Source of the DNA: Actinobacteria bacterium Ga0077560
GTDB lineage: Bacteria; Actinomycetota; Thermoleophilia; Miltoncostaeales; Miltoncostaeaceae
Direction of reading: 5' to 3'
Assembly: GCA_001464275.1 (NCBI GenBank)
Contig: LNFL01000160.1
Location: 1-38,198, forward strand
DNA: 38,198 nucleotides
Each line of letters starts with the position of its first letter. The stretch's first letter is position 1. The notes under the pieces are model-generated. The model made no database searches, was not told the DNA's origin, and was given only the letters and a program-made list of their open reading frames with translations. Shown here piece by piece: positions 14,650-23,127 of this stretch. Position numbers and translations under genes: made by a program.

Positions 14650-16892
14650 GCATCGTGTGGCGATCGCCGCTGCTGGACGCATCCGACCACGCGGTGGGCA
14701 TGCGCGCCATGGCGCGCGCCGTCGACGCCGCCGGGGCCGAGCCGTGCCTGCAGCAGACCCCGTGGGGGATGCCCGCCGTGGTGTCCGAGGCGGAGCTGGC
14801 CTGGCTCGCGCGCCGCGACACCGGCTGCGCGCACCCCGACGCCACGGTGCAGCGCACCGTCCCCAGGATGCTCACGCCGTTCGTGGAGGGGCTGCGCGTG
14901 GGCTGGACGGGCATGGCGGGCGCCGAGCCCGACCGCGAGGCCCTGCTGCGGCTGCGTCAGATGGACGCCGTGTGGGTGCCCACCGCCGCCCAGCGCGACG
15001 CGCTGCTGGCCGCGGGGTTCGATGAGGCGCGCGTGCTCGCCCTGCCCGAGCCCATCGACCTGGGCATCGTGCGCCCGGACGCGGCGGTGTTCCGCGCGCC
15101 CGGGGCGCACGGGACGGTGTTCCTGGCCATGTGCGGGCCCTCGCCCGCTGACGGCGCCGACCTGCTGGTGCGGGCCTGGGCCACGGCCTTCCACTCCGGC
15201 GACGACGTGACCCTGGTGCTCGCCCCCGCGGTGGGGGAGCGCCCCAGCGGACCCCAGCCCCTGGCCGACCTGCTCATCGCGACGCTCGAGGAGGCCGGGC
15301 ACGACCCCGCCGGCATCGCCGACCTGGTGATCCTCGACGAGCCGCTCTCGGAGCGCCGCGTCGCCGGACTGCTCGCCGGCGCCGATGTGATCGTGGTGCC
15401 GGCCCGGGCCGAGGGCCTTGGACGCCGCATCGCCGGGGCCGGCGCCGCCGGTCGCCCGGTGATCGGGGCCGCCGCCCACGGGGTGGACGAGCGCATCGGC
15501 TGGCCGGTGCACGCGACGCTGGTGCCGGTGGGCGTCCACGCCGCCTCGCACCGCGAGCTCGCCGAGGTGACCTGGTGGGCGCAGGACCCGGAGGCCATGG
15601 CCGCCGCGATGCGCGCCGCGCACCGTGACCCCGCCGGGCGCGCCGCACGGGGCGCCGAGGGCCGCATGGTGGCCGCTTCCCACGACCACAGGGTGGTCGC
15701 CGACGTCGTGTTGCGCCATCTCGCGATCACCGAGCCGCGGCCGGCGGGCCGGCTGCGGCTGGGGCTCACCCGGACCGTCCTGGAGGGCCCCATCCTGGGC
15801 CCGTCGTCACTGGCCGGCCTCAACCGTGACCTGGCGCGCGCGCTCGCCTCCGGCTGGGAGATCGATCTGTCGGTGGTGGAGATGGAGGCGGTGGCGGCCG
15901 ACACCGTGCCCCCCGACGACGACCCGCTGACGGTGGCCATGGCGCACCTGCCGGCCGGGGTGCCGCACGTGGTGGTGCGCAACCAGCACCCGCCGCAGTT
16001 CGCCCCGCCGCCCCGCGGCGCGCTGGTGCAGTTCCTGCACTGGGAGTTCGGGGCGCTGCCCCACGAGTGGCGCGCCGGCGCGGAGGCCGCCGACGAGATC
16101 TGGGTGGACGCGCCCTCGGTGCGCGACGCCCTCATCGCCGACGGCTTCCACCCCGACCGGGTCGTCGAGATCCCGCTGGGCGTCGACACCGCGCGGTTCA
16201 ACCCGGGCGTCCCGGAGATGGACCTGAGCGATGCGGCCCCGGGCCTGCGCCTGCTGTTCATCGGCGGGCTGGTGTGGCGCAAGGGCGCCGACCTGCTCCT
16301 GGAGGCATACTCCCGCGCCTTCACCCGCGACGACGACGTGACGCTGGTGATCAAGGACTACGGCGCCGGGGGGCCCTACCCTCCGAGCGCCGACGCCGAG
16401 CGCGCCGCCCGCATGGCCGCCGACGCGGCCGGCCCCCGGGTGCTGCGGCTCTCCGGCGCGCTTCCGGCGGACGACATGCCGGGCCTGTACCGGGCCTGCG
16501 ACTGCCTGGTGCACCCGTACCGGGCCGAGGCGTTCGGGCTCACGATGCTGGAGGCCATGGCCTGCGGCCTCACCGTGATCGCCCCGGATCACGGCCCCGC
16601 CGGCGCCTTTCTGCTGCCCGACGCGGCGATCCCGCTGCCGGCGCACCAGGTGCGCGCGCCGACGAACCGCTTCGGGCCGTGGACCATGCCCGAGCCGCCG
16701 CTGGTGGGGGAGGTGCACGTGGACGACCTGGCCGCCGCGATGCGCTCCGTGTACGAGGACCCGGCCGGGATGGCGCGCCGCGCCGCCAGAGCCGTGGAGG
16801 TCGCCTCGGCGCGCACGTGGACGCGCGCCGCCGGCATCGCCGCCGACCGTCTCCGCATCCTTGCCGCAACGCCCCGGAGGGCTGCCGCATGA
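14646..16892 (+). CDS. Twin-domain GT-B (GT4-like) glycosyltransferase, N-terminal domain degenerate
   Basis: 748 residues in two GT-B-like units. The N-terminal unit (1-360) has MDAVWVPTAAQRDALLAAGF and LALPEPIDLGIVRPD. In its EX7E segment Glu256 is present but position 264 is Gly, so it is probably inactive. The C-terminal unit (about 375-748) looks complete: RNQHPPQFAPP, FLHWEFGALPHEW, ADEIWVDAPSVRDALI, IPLGVDTARFNPG, LLFIGGLVWRKGADLLLEAY, VIKDYGAGGPY, then HPYRAEAFGLTMLEAMACG with Glu628 and Glu636. No membrane segment is seen. It is second in a glycosyltransferase run joined by ATGA overlaps under a sigma-28-like promoter. I infer a role in flagellin glycosylation. Sugar and acceptor are unknown. 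Confidence 0.85.
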   Translation: MSIVWRSPLLDASDHAVGMRAMARAVDAAGAEPCLQQTPWGMPAVVSEAELAWLARRDTGCAHPDATVQRTVPRMLTPFVEGLRVGWTGMAGAEPDREALLRLRQMDAVWVPTAAQRDALLAAGFDEARVLALPEPIDLGIVRPDAAVFRAPGAHGTVFLAMCGPSPADGADLLVRAWATAFHSGDDVTLVLAPAVGERPSGPQPLADLLIATLEEAGHDPAGIADLVILDEPLSERRVAGLLAGADVIVVPARAEGLGRRIAGAGAAGRPVIGAAAHGVDERIGWPVHATLVPVGVHAASHRELAEVTWWAQDPEAMAAAMRAAHRDPAGRAARGAEGRMVAASHDHRVVADVVLRHLAITEPRPAGRLRLGLTRTVLEGPILGPSSLAGLNRDLARALASGWEIDLSVVEMEAVAADTVPPDDDPLTVAMAHLPAGVPHVVVRNQHPPQFAPPPRGALVQFLHWEFGALPHEWRAGAEAADEIWVDAPSVRDALIADGFHPDRVVEIPLGVDTARFNPGVPEMDLSDAAPGLRLLFIGGLVWRKGADLLLEAYSRAFTRDDDVTLVIKDYGAGGPYPPSADAERAARMAADAAGPRVLRLSGALPADDMPGLYRACDCLVHPYRAEAFGLTMLEAMACGLTVIAPDHGPAGAFLLPDAAIPLPAHQVRAPTNRFGPWTMPEPPLVGEVHVDDLAAAMRSVYEDPAGMARRAARAVEVASARTWTRAAGIAADRLRILAATPRRAAA

Positions 16893-18952
16893 GAATCGCC
16901 CTTCGTGGACCCGCCGTGGGCGCCGGCTGCCGCGCCGCCGGGGTGCGCGCCCTGCACGCCGCCCTGTCGCGCGCCGGCGCGCGGGTGGGGATCGAGGCAT
17001 GCGACCCGGGCGGCCCCGCGGCGCCGCAGGAGTCGCTGCCCGCACCGGACGCCGCCGGGCACGTGGACGTGCACCTGCAGTGGTGCGAGGCGTCCCGCGT
17101 CGACCCGCTGGTGGACGCTCCGGTGCGGATCGCCCGGATCGCGCAGCCGGGCCCCGTGGACGCCGCGCACGCCGAGGCGCTGCGCGGCCTGGACGAGGTG
17201 TGGGTGCGCGACGACGCGCGGCGCGACGATCTGCTGGCGCTGGGGTTCGAGCCGGCGCGTGTGTGGGTGTGCCCGGACCCCGTGGACCTGGCGGGCGTCA
17301 CCGCCGCGGCCCCTCCCGGCGCCCACGGCGCCATCACGCTGGCGATCGAGCCCGATCCCGCGCGGCTGATGAACCTGGTGTGCGTGTGGGCCGAGCTCAT
17401 GCCGGTCGACGCGGACGCCACGCTGGTGGTGACCTCCGACGCGGGCCTGCCCGAGCGGGTGGTCGCGCTCCTGGCACGCGCCGGCCGCCGGGACGTGGAC
17501 ATCGCCGACCTCATGCTCATCTGCGACCCGCTGTCCGACCGGGAGCGACTGGGGCTCATCGCCGCCGCCGGCCTGGTGCTCACCCCATCCGCGCGCGTCG
17601 CGGCCGAGGCCGCCGCGCTGGGGGTGCCCTGCGCCGACCTGGGCCTGGACGCCCCGGTGCTGGCCGCCCGTCTGTGCCGGCTTGACGAGCCGGCCGTCGC
17701 GCCCGACCCGGCCCACGACGCCGACGCGGTCGCACGCGCGGTCGTCGCCCGCCTGGAGCCGCTGGTTCCCGCCCGGCGCGGCTCCTCCGGCTATGCCGGC
17801 CGGCCCCGGGTCGTGCTCGAGGGCTCCATGTTCGGCGCCCACTCGCTCGCCGCGGTGAACCGCGGCCTGGCCCGCGCGATGCTGCGCCACGGCGTCGTGG
17901 ACCTCGCCCTCGCCAACAGCGAGGGCGCCGTGCTGGATCCCGCCGCCCCGGTGGACCCCTCGATCCGCTCCCTGGTGTGGGGCTGCATGCGCCGGCACGC
18001 CGGCGCCCCCGACGTGACGATCCGCCACGGCCACCCGGCGGACCTGTCGCCGGTGCGCGAGGGCCGGCTGGTGGCCGTCCTGCCGTGGGAGTTCGGCGGC
18101 GCCCCCATGGACTGGGTGGACGCAATGGACCGCGGCGTCGACGAGGTCTGGGTGCCCACCGACTACGTGCGTGACGGCTTCATCGCCGCGGGCGCCCCGC
18201 GTGAGCGCGTGGCCGTGGTGCCCAACGGCGTCGACACCGCGATGTTCCATCCCGCGGCCGCGCCGATGGACCTCGGCGACGGCGCCCCCGGGTTCCGGTT
18301 CCTGTACGTGGGCGGGCTGGCCTGGCGCAAGGGCGTGGACCTGCTGGTGGAGGCCTACCGCGCGGCGTTCCGCGCCGACGACGACGTGACGCTGGTGGTG
18401 AAGGACTTCGGCGCGGGGGGACCGTACGAATCCGACGGCGTGGACCGAATGGTCGAGGCCCTGGCCGCCGACCCCGATGCCCCGCGCGTGCTGCGCCTCA
18501 CCGGACCCATGCCGGAGGGCCTCGTGCCCGGCCTCTACGCGGCCTGCGATTGCCTGGTGCATCCCTACCGCGGCGAGGCGTACGGCATGACGATGGCCGA
18601 GGCGATGGCCGTGGGCCTGCCGGTGATCGCCCCCGACCGCGGTGCCGCCCGGGCGTTCATGGACCGCGACACCGCCCTGCTGGTGCCGTCCCGCCGCCGA
18701 GAGCTGGACGTCGCCGAGCTCGCCGGCCAGCGGCTGCTGCTGCCCGCCGCCGTGTACGAGGTGGAGGTGGAGGCCCTCGCCTCGCGCATGCGCTGGGCCT
18801 ACGAGTGCCGCGACCTCGCGGCGGACACCGGTGCCCGCGCCGCCGCGGCGATCGCCGCCGGCCACACGTGGGACCACGCGGCCCGGGTCGCCACGGGCCG
18901 GCTGCGCATGCTGGCCGCGTCCGGTGAGATGGCCGAGGAGGTGGCGGCATGA
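16889..18952 (+). CDS. Twin-domain GT-B glycosyltransferase, N-terminal domain strongly degenerate
   Basis: 687 residues. The C-terminal half (about 310-687) is a complete GT4-like domain: VLEGSMFGAHSLAAVNRGLARAM (an acceptor-side opening shared by the set), IRHGHPADLSP, LPWEFGGAPMDW, DEVWVPTDYVRDGF, VPNGVDTAMFHP, FLYVGGLAWRKGVDLLVEAY, VVKDFGAGGPY, and HPYRGEAYGMTMAEAMAVG with Glu563 and Glu571. The N-terminal half keeps DEVWVRDDARRDDLLALGF and CPDPVDL but has no EX7E (ARVAAEAAALGVP at that place). It retains the fold but probably not the activity. ATG 16889 and the stop both overlap their neighbours by four bases. A role in flagellin glycosylation is inferred from operon and promoter. Confidence 0.85.
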   Translation: MRIALRGPAVGAGCRAAGVRALHAALSRAGARVGIEACDPGGPAAPQESLPAPDAAGHVDVHLQWCEASRVDPLVDAPVRIARIAQPGPVDAAHAEALRGLDEVWVRDDARRDDLLALGFEPARVWVCPDPVDLAGVTAAAPPGAHGAITLAIEPDPARLMNLVCVWAELMPVDADATLVVTSDAGLPERVVALLARAGRRDVDIADLMLICDPLSDRERLGLIAAAGLVLTPSARVAAEAAALGVPCADLGLDAPVLAARLCRLDEPAVAPDPAHDADAVARAVVARLEPLVPARRGSSGYAGRPRVVLEGSMFGAHSLAAVNRGLARAMLRHGVVDLALANSEGAVLDPAAPVDPSIRSLVWGCMRRHAGAPDVTIRHGHPADLSPVREGRLVAVLPWEFGGAPMDWVDAMDRGVDEVWVPTDYVRDGFIAAGAPRERVAVVPNGVDTAMFHPAAAPMDLGDGAPGFRFLYVGGLAWRKGVDLLVEAYRAAFRADDDVTLVVKDFGAGGPYESDGVDRMVEALAADPDAPRVLRLTGPMPEGLVPGLYAACDCLVHPYRGEAYGMTMAEAMAVGLPVIAPDRGAARAFMDRDTALLVPSRRRELDVAELAGQRLLLPAAVYEVEVEALASRMRWAYECRDLAADTGARAAAAIAAGHTWDHAARVATGRLRMLAASGEMAEEVAA

Positions 18953-20775
18953 GCGTCCTGCTGCGCGCCCCCGTCGACCGTCCCGGCATCCGCGCCGTCC
19001 TGGCCGAGCTCTCGCTGATGGGCGTCGACCCGCGCGTGGTGCACACCGGGCGCGGCGACCTGCTGTCCATCGGCGACCGCGATCGCGCATGGCTGGCCGC
19101 GCACACCGCATGGCGCGACGACGTCGAGGTGGGCCACGACATGTCCGAGCTGTGGAACGGGCCCGAGCCCGCGCCCTGCACGCTGCCCGTGGCCGCCGGG
19201 CGGCGGATCGTCCTCGCCCCCGTCTCGGCACCCGAGAGCGCCATCGAGATCCTGCTGGACTGGATCGAGGCGGCGCCGTCCGCGATCGACGCGACCCTGG
19301 TGGTGGTGGCCGACGCGCTGGGCCTGGGCATCGGCGACGCGCTGGTGAGCGCGGTCGAGGACCCGCAGGACCTGCCGGACGTGGTGGTGGTGGAGCGGCC
19401 CGTGCCGGATCTCGCGACGGCGGTGGCCGACGCGACGGTGGTGGTCGCCCGTCTGGGCGAGCCCGCCGCGCGCCTGGCCGACGCCCTGCAGCGCACGCTG
19501 GTGGAACCGGGCCTGGGGCTCGGCGGGCGCCTGGCCGATGCCCTCGCCACGGCCGCCGCCCCGCCCACCGCGGCCTCGGTGGCCGCCTACGTCGCCCAGC
19601 GCCTGGGGCGCGAGCGGCGCCGCACCCGCCGCCGGCCCGCGGGGCCACCCGCCCGGCCGCTGGTGGCCTTCGAGGGCGCGGTGACCTCGGTGACCTCCCT
19701 CGCACAGCTCAACCGCGACCTCGCGCGGGCGCTGATGGACCGCGGGGACGTGGACGTGGCGTTCAGCGAGCGGGTGCCCGGGCCCCTGGCCGCGGACCCC
19801 GACGTCGCGGAGCTGGTGCTGCGCGCGGCCCCGCTGGACCGCCCGCCGGACCTGCTGGTGCTGAACGACCATCCGCCGTCGTTCGCCCGGCCGGCCGCCG
19901 GCCGCGTCGCGGCGTGGCTCCACTGGGAGTTCGGGCCGCCGCCGCGGGACTGGCTGCACGCCGCGCAGATCTGCGCGGACGAGGTGTGGGTGGACTCCAA
20001 CGTGGTGCGCGAGGACTTCATGAACGCCGGCCTGCCGGCCGAGCGCGTGGTGGTGGTGCCCCTCGGGGTGGACACCCATCGGTTCGGGTCGCACGTGGCG
20101 CCGGCCGACCTCGGGCACGGTGACGGCTTCCGCTTCCTGTTCGTGGGGGGGCTGGTGCACCGCAAGGGCGTCGACCTGCTGCTGGAGGCCTACCGCCGTG
20201 CGTTCACCCGCGATGACGACGTGACCCTGGTGCTCAAGCGCTTCGGCGCCGGCGGCCCGTACCCGGCGGGCGAGCTGGACACCCTCGCCGAGGCGATGGC
20301 GGCCGACCGGTCGGGCCCGCGGGTGCGCATCATCGACGGCCCCATGCGCGAGGCCGACATGGCCCGCCTCTACCGGGCCTGCGACTGCCTGGTGCACCCC
20401 TACCGGGGTGAGGCGTTCGGCATGACCATGATCGAGGCGATGGCCAGCGGCCTGCCGGTGATCGCGCCCGACCGCGGCGCCGCGCGGGAGTACATGCACG
20501 AGGCCACGGCGGTGCTGCTGCCCGCCGAGCGGCGCGTGCTGCCCACCCTCAGCGACGGCGAGGGCCGCGCCCTGTCCGGCCCGCCGGTGGTGCACGAGAT
20601 CGCGGTGTCGGACCTCGCCGCCGGGATGCGCCGCGTGTGGGCCGACCGCGCCGGGGCGGCCGCCACCGGCGCGCGGGCCGCCGCCACGGTGCGCGCGTCC
20701 CGGGGATGGAGGGAGGCCGCCGAGCTGGTGGTCTCGCGGGTGAGCCCGGTGACCGCCGGCCGCGCCGCGGCATGA
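18949..20775 (+). CDS. GT-B glycosyltransferase with reduced N-terminal domain
   Basis: 608 residues, the shortest of the four large proteins. Residues 1-225 are what remains of an N-terminal GT-B unit. No DEVWV segment and no EX7E are visible there (ARLGEPAARLADALQ at the equivalent place). After a basic linker (GRERRRTRRRPAGPP), the C-terminal unit is complete: AQLNRDLARALMDRGDVDV, LNDHPPSFARP, WLHWEFGPPPRDW, ADEVWVDSNVVREDFMNAGLP, VPLGVDTHRFG, FLFVGGLVHRKGVDLLLEAY, VLKRFGAGGPY, and HPYRGEAFGMTMIEAMASG with Glu488 and Glu496. It overlaps both neighbours by four bases. The stepwise loss of the N-terminal half relative to the last gene suggests duplication followed by erosion. Confidence 0.85.
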   Translation: MSVLLRAPVDRPGIRAVLAELSLMGVDPRVVHTGRGDLLSIGDRDRAWLAAHTAWRDDVEVGHDMSELWNGPEPAPCTLPVAAGRRIVLAPVSAPESAIEILLDWIEAAPSAIDATLVVVADALGLGIGDALVSAVEDPQDLPDVVVVERPVPDLATAVADATVVVARLGEPAARLADALQRTLVEPGLGLGGRLADALATAAAPPTAASVAAYVAQRLGRERRRTRRRPAGPPARPLVAFEGAVTSVTSLAQLNRDLARALMDRGDVDVAFSERVPGPLAADPDVAELVLRAAPLDRPPDLLVLNDHPPSFARPAAGRVAAWLHWEFGPPPRDWLHAAQICADEVWVDSNVVREDFMNAGLPAERVVVVPLGVDTHRFGSHVAPADLGHGDGFRFLFVGGLVHRKGVDLLLEAYRRAFTRDDDVTLVLKRFGAGGPYPAGELDTLAEAMAADRSGPRVRIIDGPMREADMARLYRACDCLVHPYRGEAFGMTMIEAMASGLPVIAPDRGAAREYMHEATAVLLPAERRVLPTLSDGEGRALSGPPVVHEIAVSDLAAGMRRVWADRAGAAATGARAAATVRASRGWREAAELVVSRVSPVTAGRAAA

Positions 20776-23048
20776 GGATCGTCTGGCGGGGGCCGCTCAC
20801 CGACCCCAGCGGCTTCGCCTCCCAAGGGCGCGCGTTCGTGCGCGGCCTCGCCGAGTGCGACGCCGACCTGCGCGTCGAGCACCTGGTGTGGCACTGGCGG
20901 GAGGCGGTCACGCCGCTCGAGCGCGAGCGCCTGGCCGATCTCATCGGCGCGCCCGTGGTGCCGGCCGACGCGCACATCCAGCACACCCTCGCCCGCCTGT
21001 TCGACCCGTACGCGTCCGGCGCCGTCCGCGTGGGCCGCACGGCATGGGAGGTGGACCGCGTCCCGGCCGACTGGGCCGCCCGCGCGGCCCAGATGGACGA
21101 GCTGTGGGTTCCCTGCGCGCACAACGCCGAGGCCTTCGCACGGTCGGGCGTCGAGCGCGACCGGCTGTGGGTGCTGCCGGAGCCGCTCGAGCTGGACCGG
21201 TTCCGGCCGGGCGCCGCTCCGCCGCTGCGGATCCCGGAGGCCCACGGCACCGTGTTCCTGGCCAGCCTGGACTGGACGCTGCGCAAGGGATGGGACGTGC
21301 TCATCGACGCGTGGCTGGCCGCGTTCGCCCCGGACGACGACGTCACGCTGGTCGTGAAGGCCTGGTCGAGCCGCGGCCTCACGACCGCCGACATCCAGGA
21401 CCGGCTGGTGGCGCACATCCGCGCCTCGGGTGGCGACCCCGGCCGGATGGCCGACGTGGTGATCCTGGACCAGCTGCTCGACGGCCGGTCATTGGCCGGC
21501 CTGTACGCGGCGTGCGACGTGTACGCCGCTCCCAGCCGCGGCGAGGGGTTCTGCCGGCCGGTGGCCGAGGCCATGGCGGCCGGCCGGCCGGTGATCGCCA
21601 CCGCGCACTCCGGGCCCGCCGACTTCGTGGACGCCTCCGTGGGGTGGCCGCTGCCCTGGACCGAGGTCCCGGTGGGGGAGGCCGCACGCGGGGAGGCCCC
21701 ATTCCCGGACGGCGCCCGCTGGGCCGAGCCGGACCGCGACGCGCTGGTGGCCGCCCTGCGGGAGGCACACGGCGACGCCGCCGGCCGCACCGCGCGCGGT
21801 GACGCCGCGCTGGAGGCCGCCGCGCGCTTCGACCACGTCCGGATCGCCCGGAGGGCGCTGGACCGCCTGGAGCGGGTCACCCCCCGCGACCGGCGCACCG
21901 GGCTGCGGGCCGTGCGGCCGGGGGTGCCCGCCGCGCTGCTGGTGGGGTCGGTGTTCGGCGCCCACTCCCTGGCGGGCGTGAACCGGGAGCTGGCGCGCGC
22001 GCTGGTGCGCTCCGGGGCCGTGGAGCTGGGCCTCGTGGACACCGAGGGCGCGGCGCTCGATCCGTCCGACCCCGGGCTGGCGCCTCTGGTGCCGCTGGTG
22101 GAGGGCCTGCTGCCGCGCGTGGACGTCACCATCCGGCACGCCTACCCGCCGTGCTTCGACCCCGGTGCCCCCGGCAGGGTCGTGCAGATCCTGCACTGGG
22201 AGTACGGGCCGGTGCCGCGGGCGTGGGTGGAGGCGCAGCGCACCTCGATCGACGAGGTGTGGGCGGCCTCGCGCTGGGTGGCCGACTGGATGGTGCACAG
22301 CGGCATGGACCCCGACCGGGTGGCGCACGTGCCGCTGGGCATCGACCCCGAGCGCTTCCGTCCCGGGACCGACCCGCTCGAGCTGGGTGACAGCGCCCCG
22401 GGGTACCGGTTCCTGTTCGTGGGCGGGTTCCTGTGGCGCAAGGGCGTGGACCTGCTGCTCGACGCCTACGCGGCGGCGTTCACGCGCGCCGACGACGTGA
22501 CCCTGGTCCTCAAGGACTTCGGCGCCGGCGGGCCGTACGTGCCGCAGGACATCACCGAGCGCATCGGCCGTCTGGCCGCGGATCCGTCGGCGCCGCGCGT
22601 GGCGCACTTCACCGGCGCGCTGCCGGAGGCCGACATGCCCCGCCTCTACGCGGCGGCGGACTGCCTGGTGCATCCGTACCGGGGCGAGGGGTACGCGCTG
22701 CCGATCGCCGAGGCGATGGCCTGCGGCCTGCCGGTCATCGTGCCCGACGGGGGCGCGTGCCGGGACTACGCCGGGCCGGACACCGCCGTGCTCGTCCCCG
22801 CGTCCGAGGGGACGATGGCGACCGACACCATCGGGGGGATGCGGCTGGCCGCGCCCCCGCGCCTGGTGGAGGTCGGGGTGGCGGACCTGGCCGCGGCGAT
22901 GCGCCGCGCCTACGAGCACCGCCAGGAGCACCGGGATCTCGGCGCCCGCGCCGCCGCGCACATGCGGGCCGCGCACACGTGGGACCACACGGCCGCGGCG
23001 GCCGTCGCGCGGCTGGCGCCGCTGCTGCGCGGGAGCCTGGCCGCCTGA
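20772..23048 (+). CDS. Twin-domain GT-B glycosyltransferase with both EX7E motifs
   Basis: 758 residues. Both halves look catalytically competent. The N-terminal unit has MRIVWRGPLTDPSGFASQGR, RVGRTAWEVDRVPADW, DELWVPCAHNAEAFARSGV, LPEPLELDRFRPG, FLASLDWTLRKGWDVLIDAW and SRGEGFCRPVAEAMAAGRPVI, with Glu258 and Glu266. The C-terminal unit has IRHAYPPCFDPG, ILHWEYGPVPRAW, DEVWAASRWVADWMVHSGM, VPLGIDPERFRPG, FLFVGGFLWRKGVDLLLDAY, VLKDFGAGGPY and HPYRGEGYALPIAEAMACG, with Glu639 and Glu647. It may add two sugars in succession, or may be the ancestral form of the set. It is the last gene of the operon. Its stop codon is part of a hairpin (23047-23065), and a second sigma-28-type promoter follows at once. 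Confidence 0.88.
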   Translation: MRIVWRGPLTDPSGFASQGRAFVRGLAECDADLRVEHLVWHWREAVTPLERERLADLIGAPVVPADAHIQHTLARLFDPYASGAVRVGRTAWEVDRVPADWAARAAQMDELWVPCAHNAEAFARSGVERDRLWVLPEPLELDRFRPGAAPPLRIPEAHGTVFLASLDWTLRKGWDVLIDAWLAAFAPDDDVTLVVKAWSSRGLTTADIQDRLVAHIRASGGDPGRMADVVILDQLLDGRSLAGLYAACDVYAAPSRGEGFCRPVAEAMAAGRPVIATAHSGPADFVDASVGWPLPWTEVPVGEAARGEAPFPDGARWAEPDRDALVAALREAHGDAAGRTARGDAALEAAARFDHVRIARRALDRLERVTPRDRRTGLRAVRPGVPAALLVGSVFGAHSLAGVNRELARALVRSGAVELGLVDTEGAALDPSDPGLAPLVPLVEGLLPRVDVTIRHAYPPCFDPGAPGRVVQILHWEYGPVPRAWVEAQRTSIDEVWAASRWVADWMVHSGMDPDRVAHVPLGIDPERFRPGTDPLELGDSAPGYRFLFVGGFLWRKGVDLLLDAYAAAFTRADDVTLVLKDFGAGGPYVPQDITERIGRLAADPSAPRVAHFTGALPEADMPRLYAAADCLVHPYRGEGYALPIAEAMACGLPVIVPDGGACRDYAGPDTAVLVPASEGTMATDTIGGMRLAAPPRLVEVGVADLAAAMRRAYEHRQEHRDLGARAAAHMRAAHTWDHTAAAAVARLAPLLRGSLAA

Positions 23049-23065
23049 GCGCGGCTCCCGCGCTC
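23047..23065 (+). terminator. Hairpin at the end of the glycosyltransferase operon
   Basis: GAGCGCG-GCTCC-CGCGCTC forms a perfect 7-base stem. It begins within the stop codon and ends on the first bases of the next -35 element (TCAAG from 23064). There is no T run, so it may only weaken read-through. Confidence 0.4.
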
Positions 23066-23090
23066 AAGTCCGCGATGCCCCCGCCGATGA
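23064..23090 (+). promoter_or_regulatory. Sigma-28 (FliA/WhiG-type) promoter before the GT2-TPR gene
   Basis: TCAAGTCC (23064-23071), 11 bases, GCCGATGA (23083-23090). It has the same spacing and same -10 octamer as the site at 12304-12330. The expected start is near 23097, giving a leader of about 30 bases with GGGAG at 23117-23121 before the ATG at 23128. Confidence 0.78.
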
Positions 23091-23127
23091 CGGGGTCGTC
23101 TCGAACTCGAACGCACGGGAGCGTGCA

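Noticed and set aside
14052-20595. Very long minus-strand open frames opposite the glycosyltransferase genes, up to more than 1000 codons
   Set aside because: They are rich in His, Arg, Gly and Gln with no recognisable domains and mirror well-identified plus-strand genes. In DNA this GC-rich, stop codons are rare in the complementary frames.
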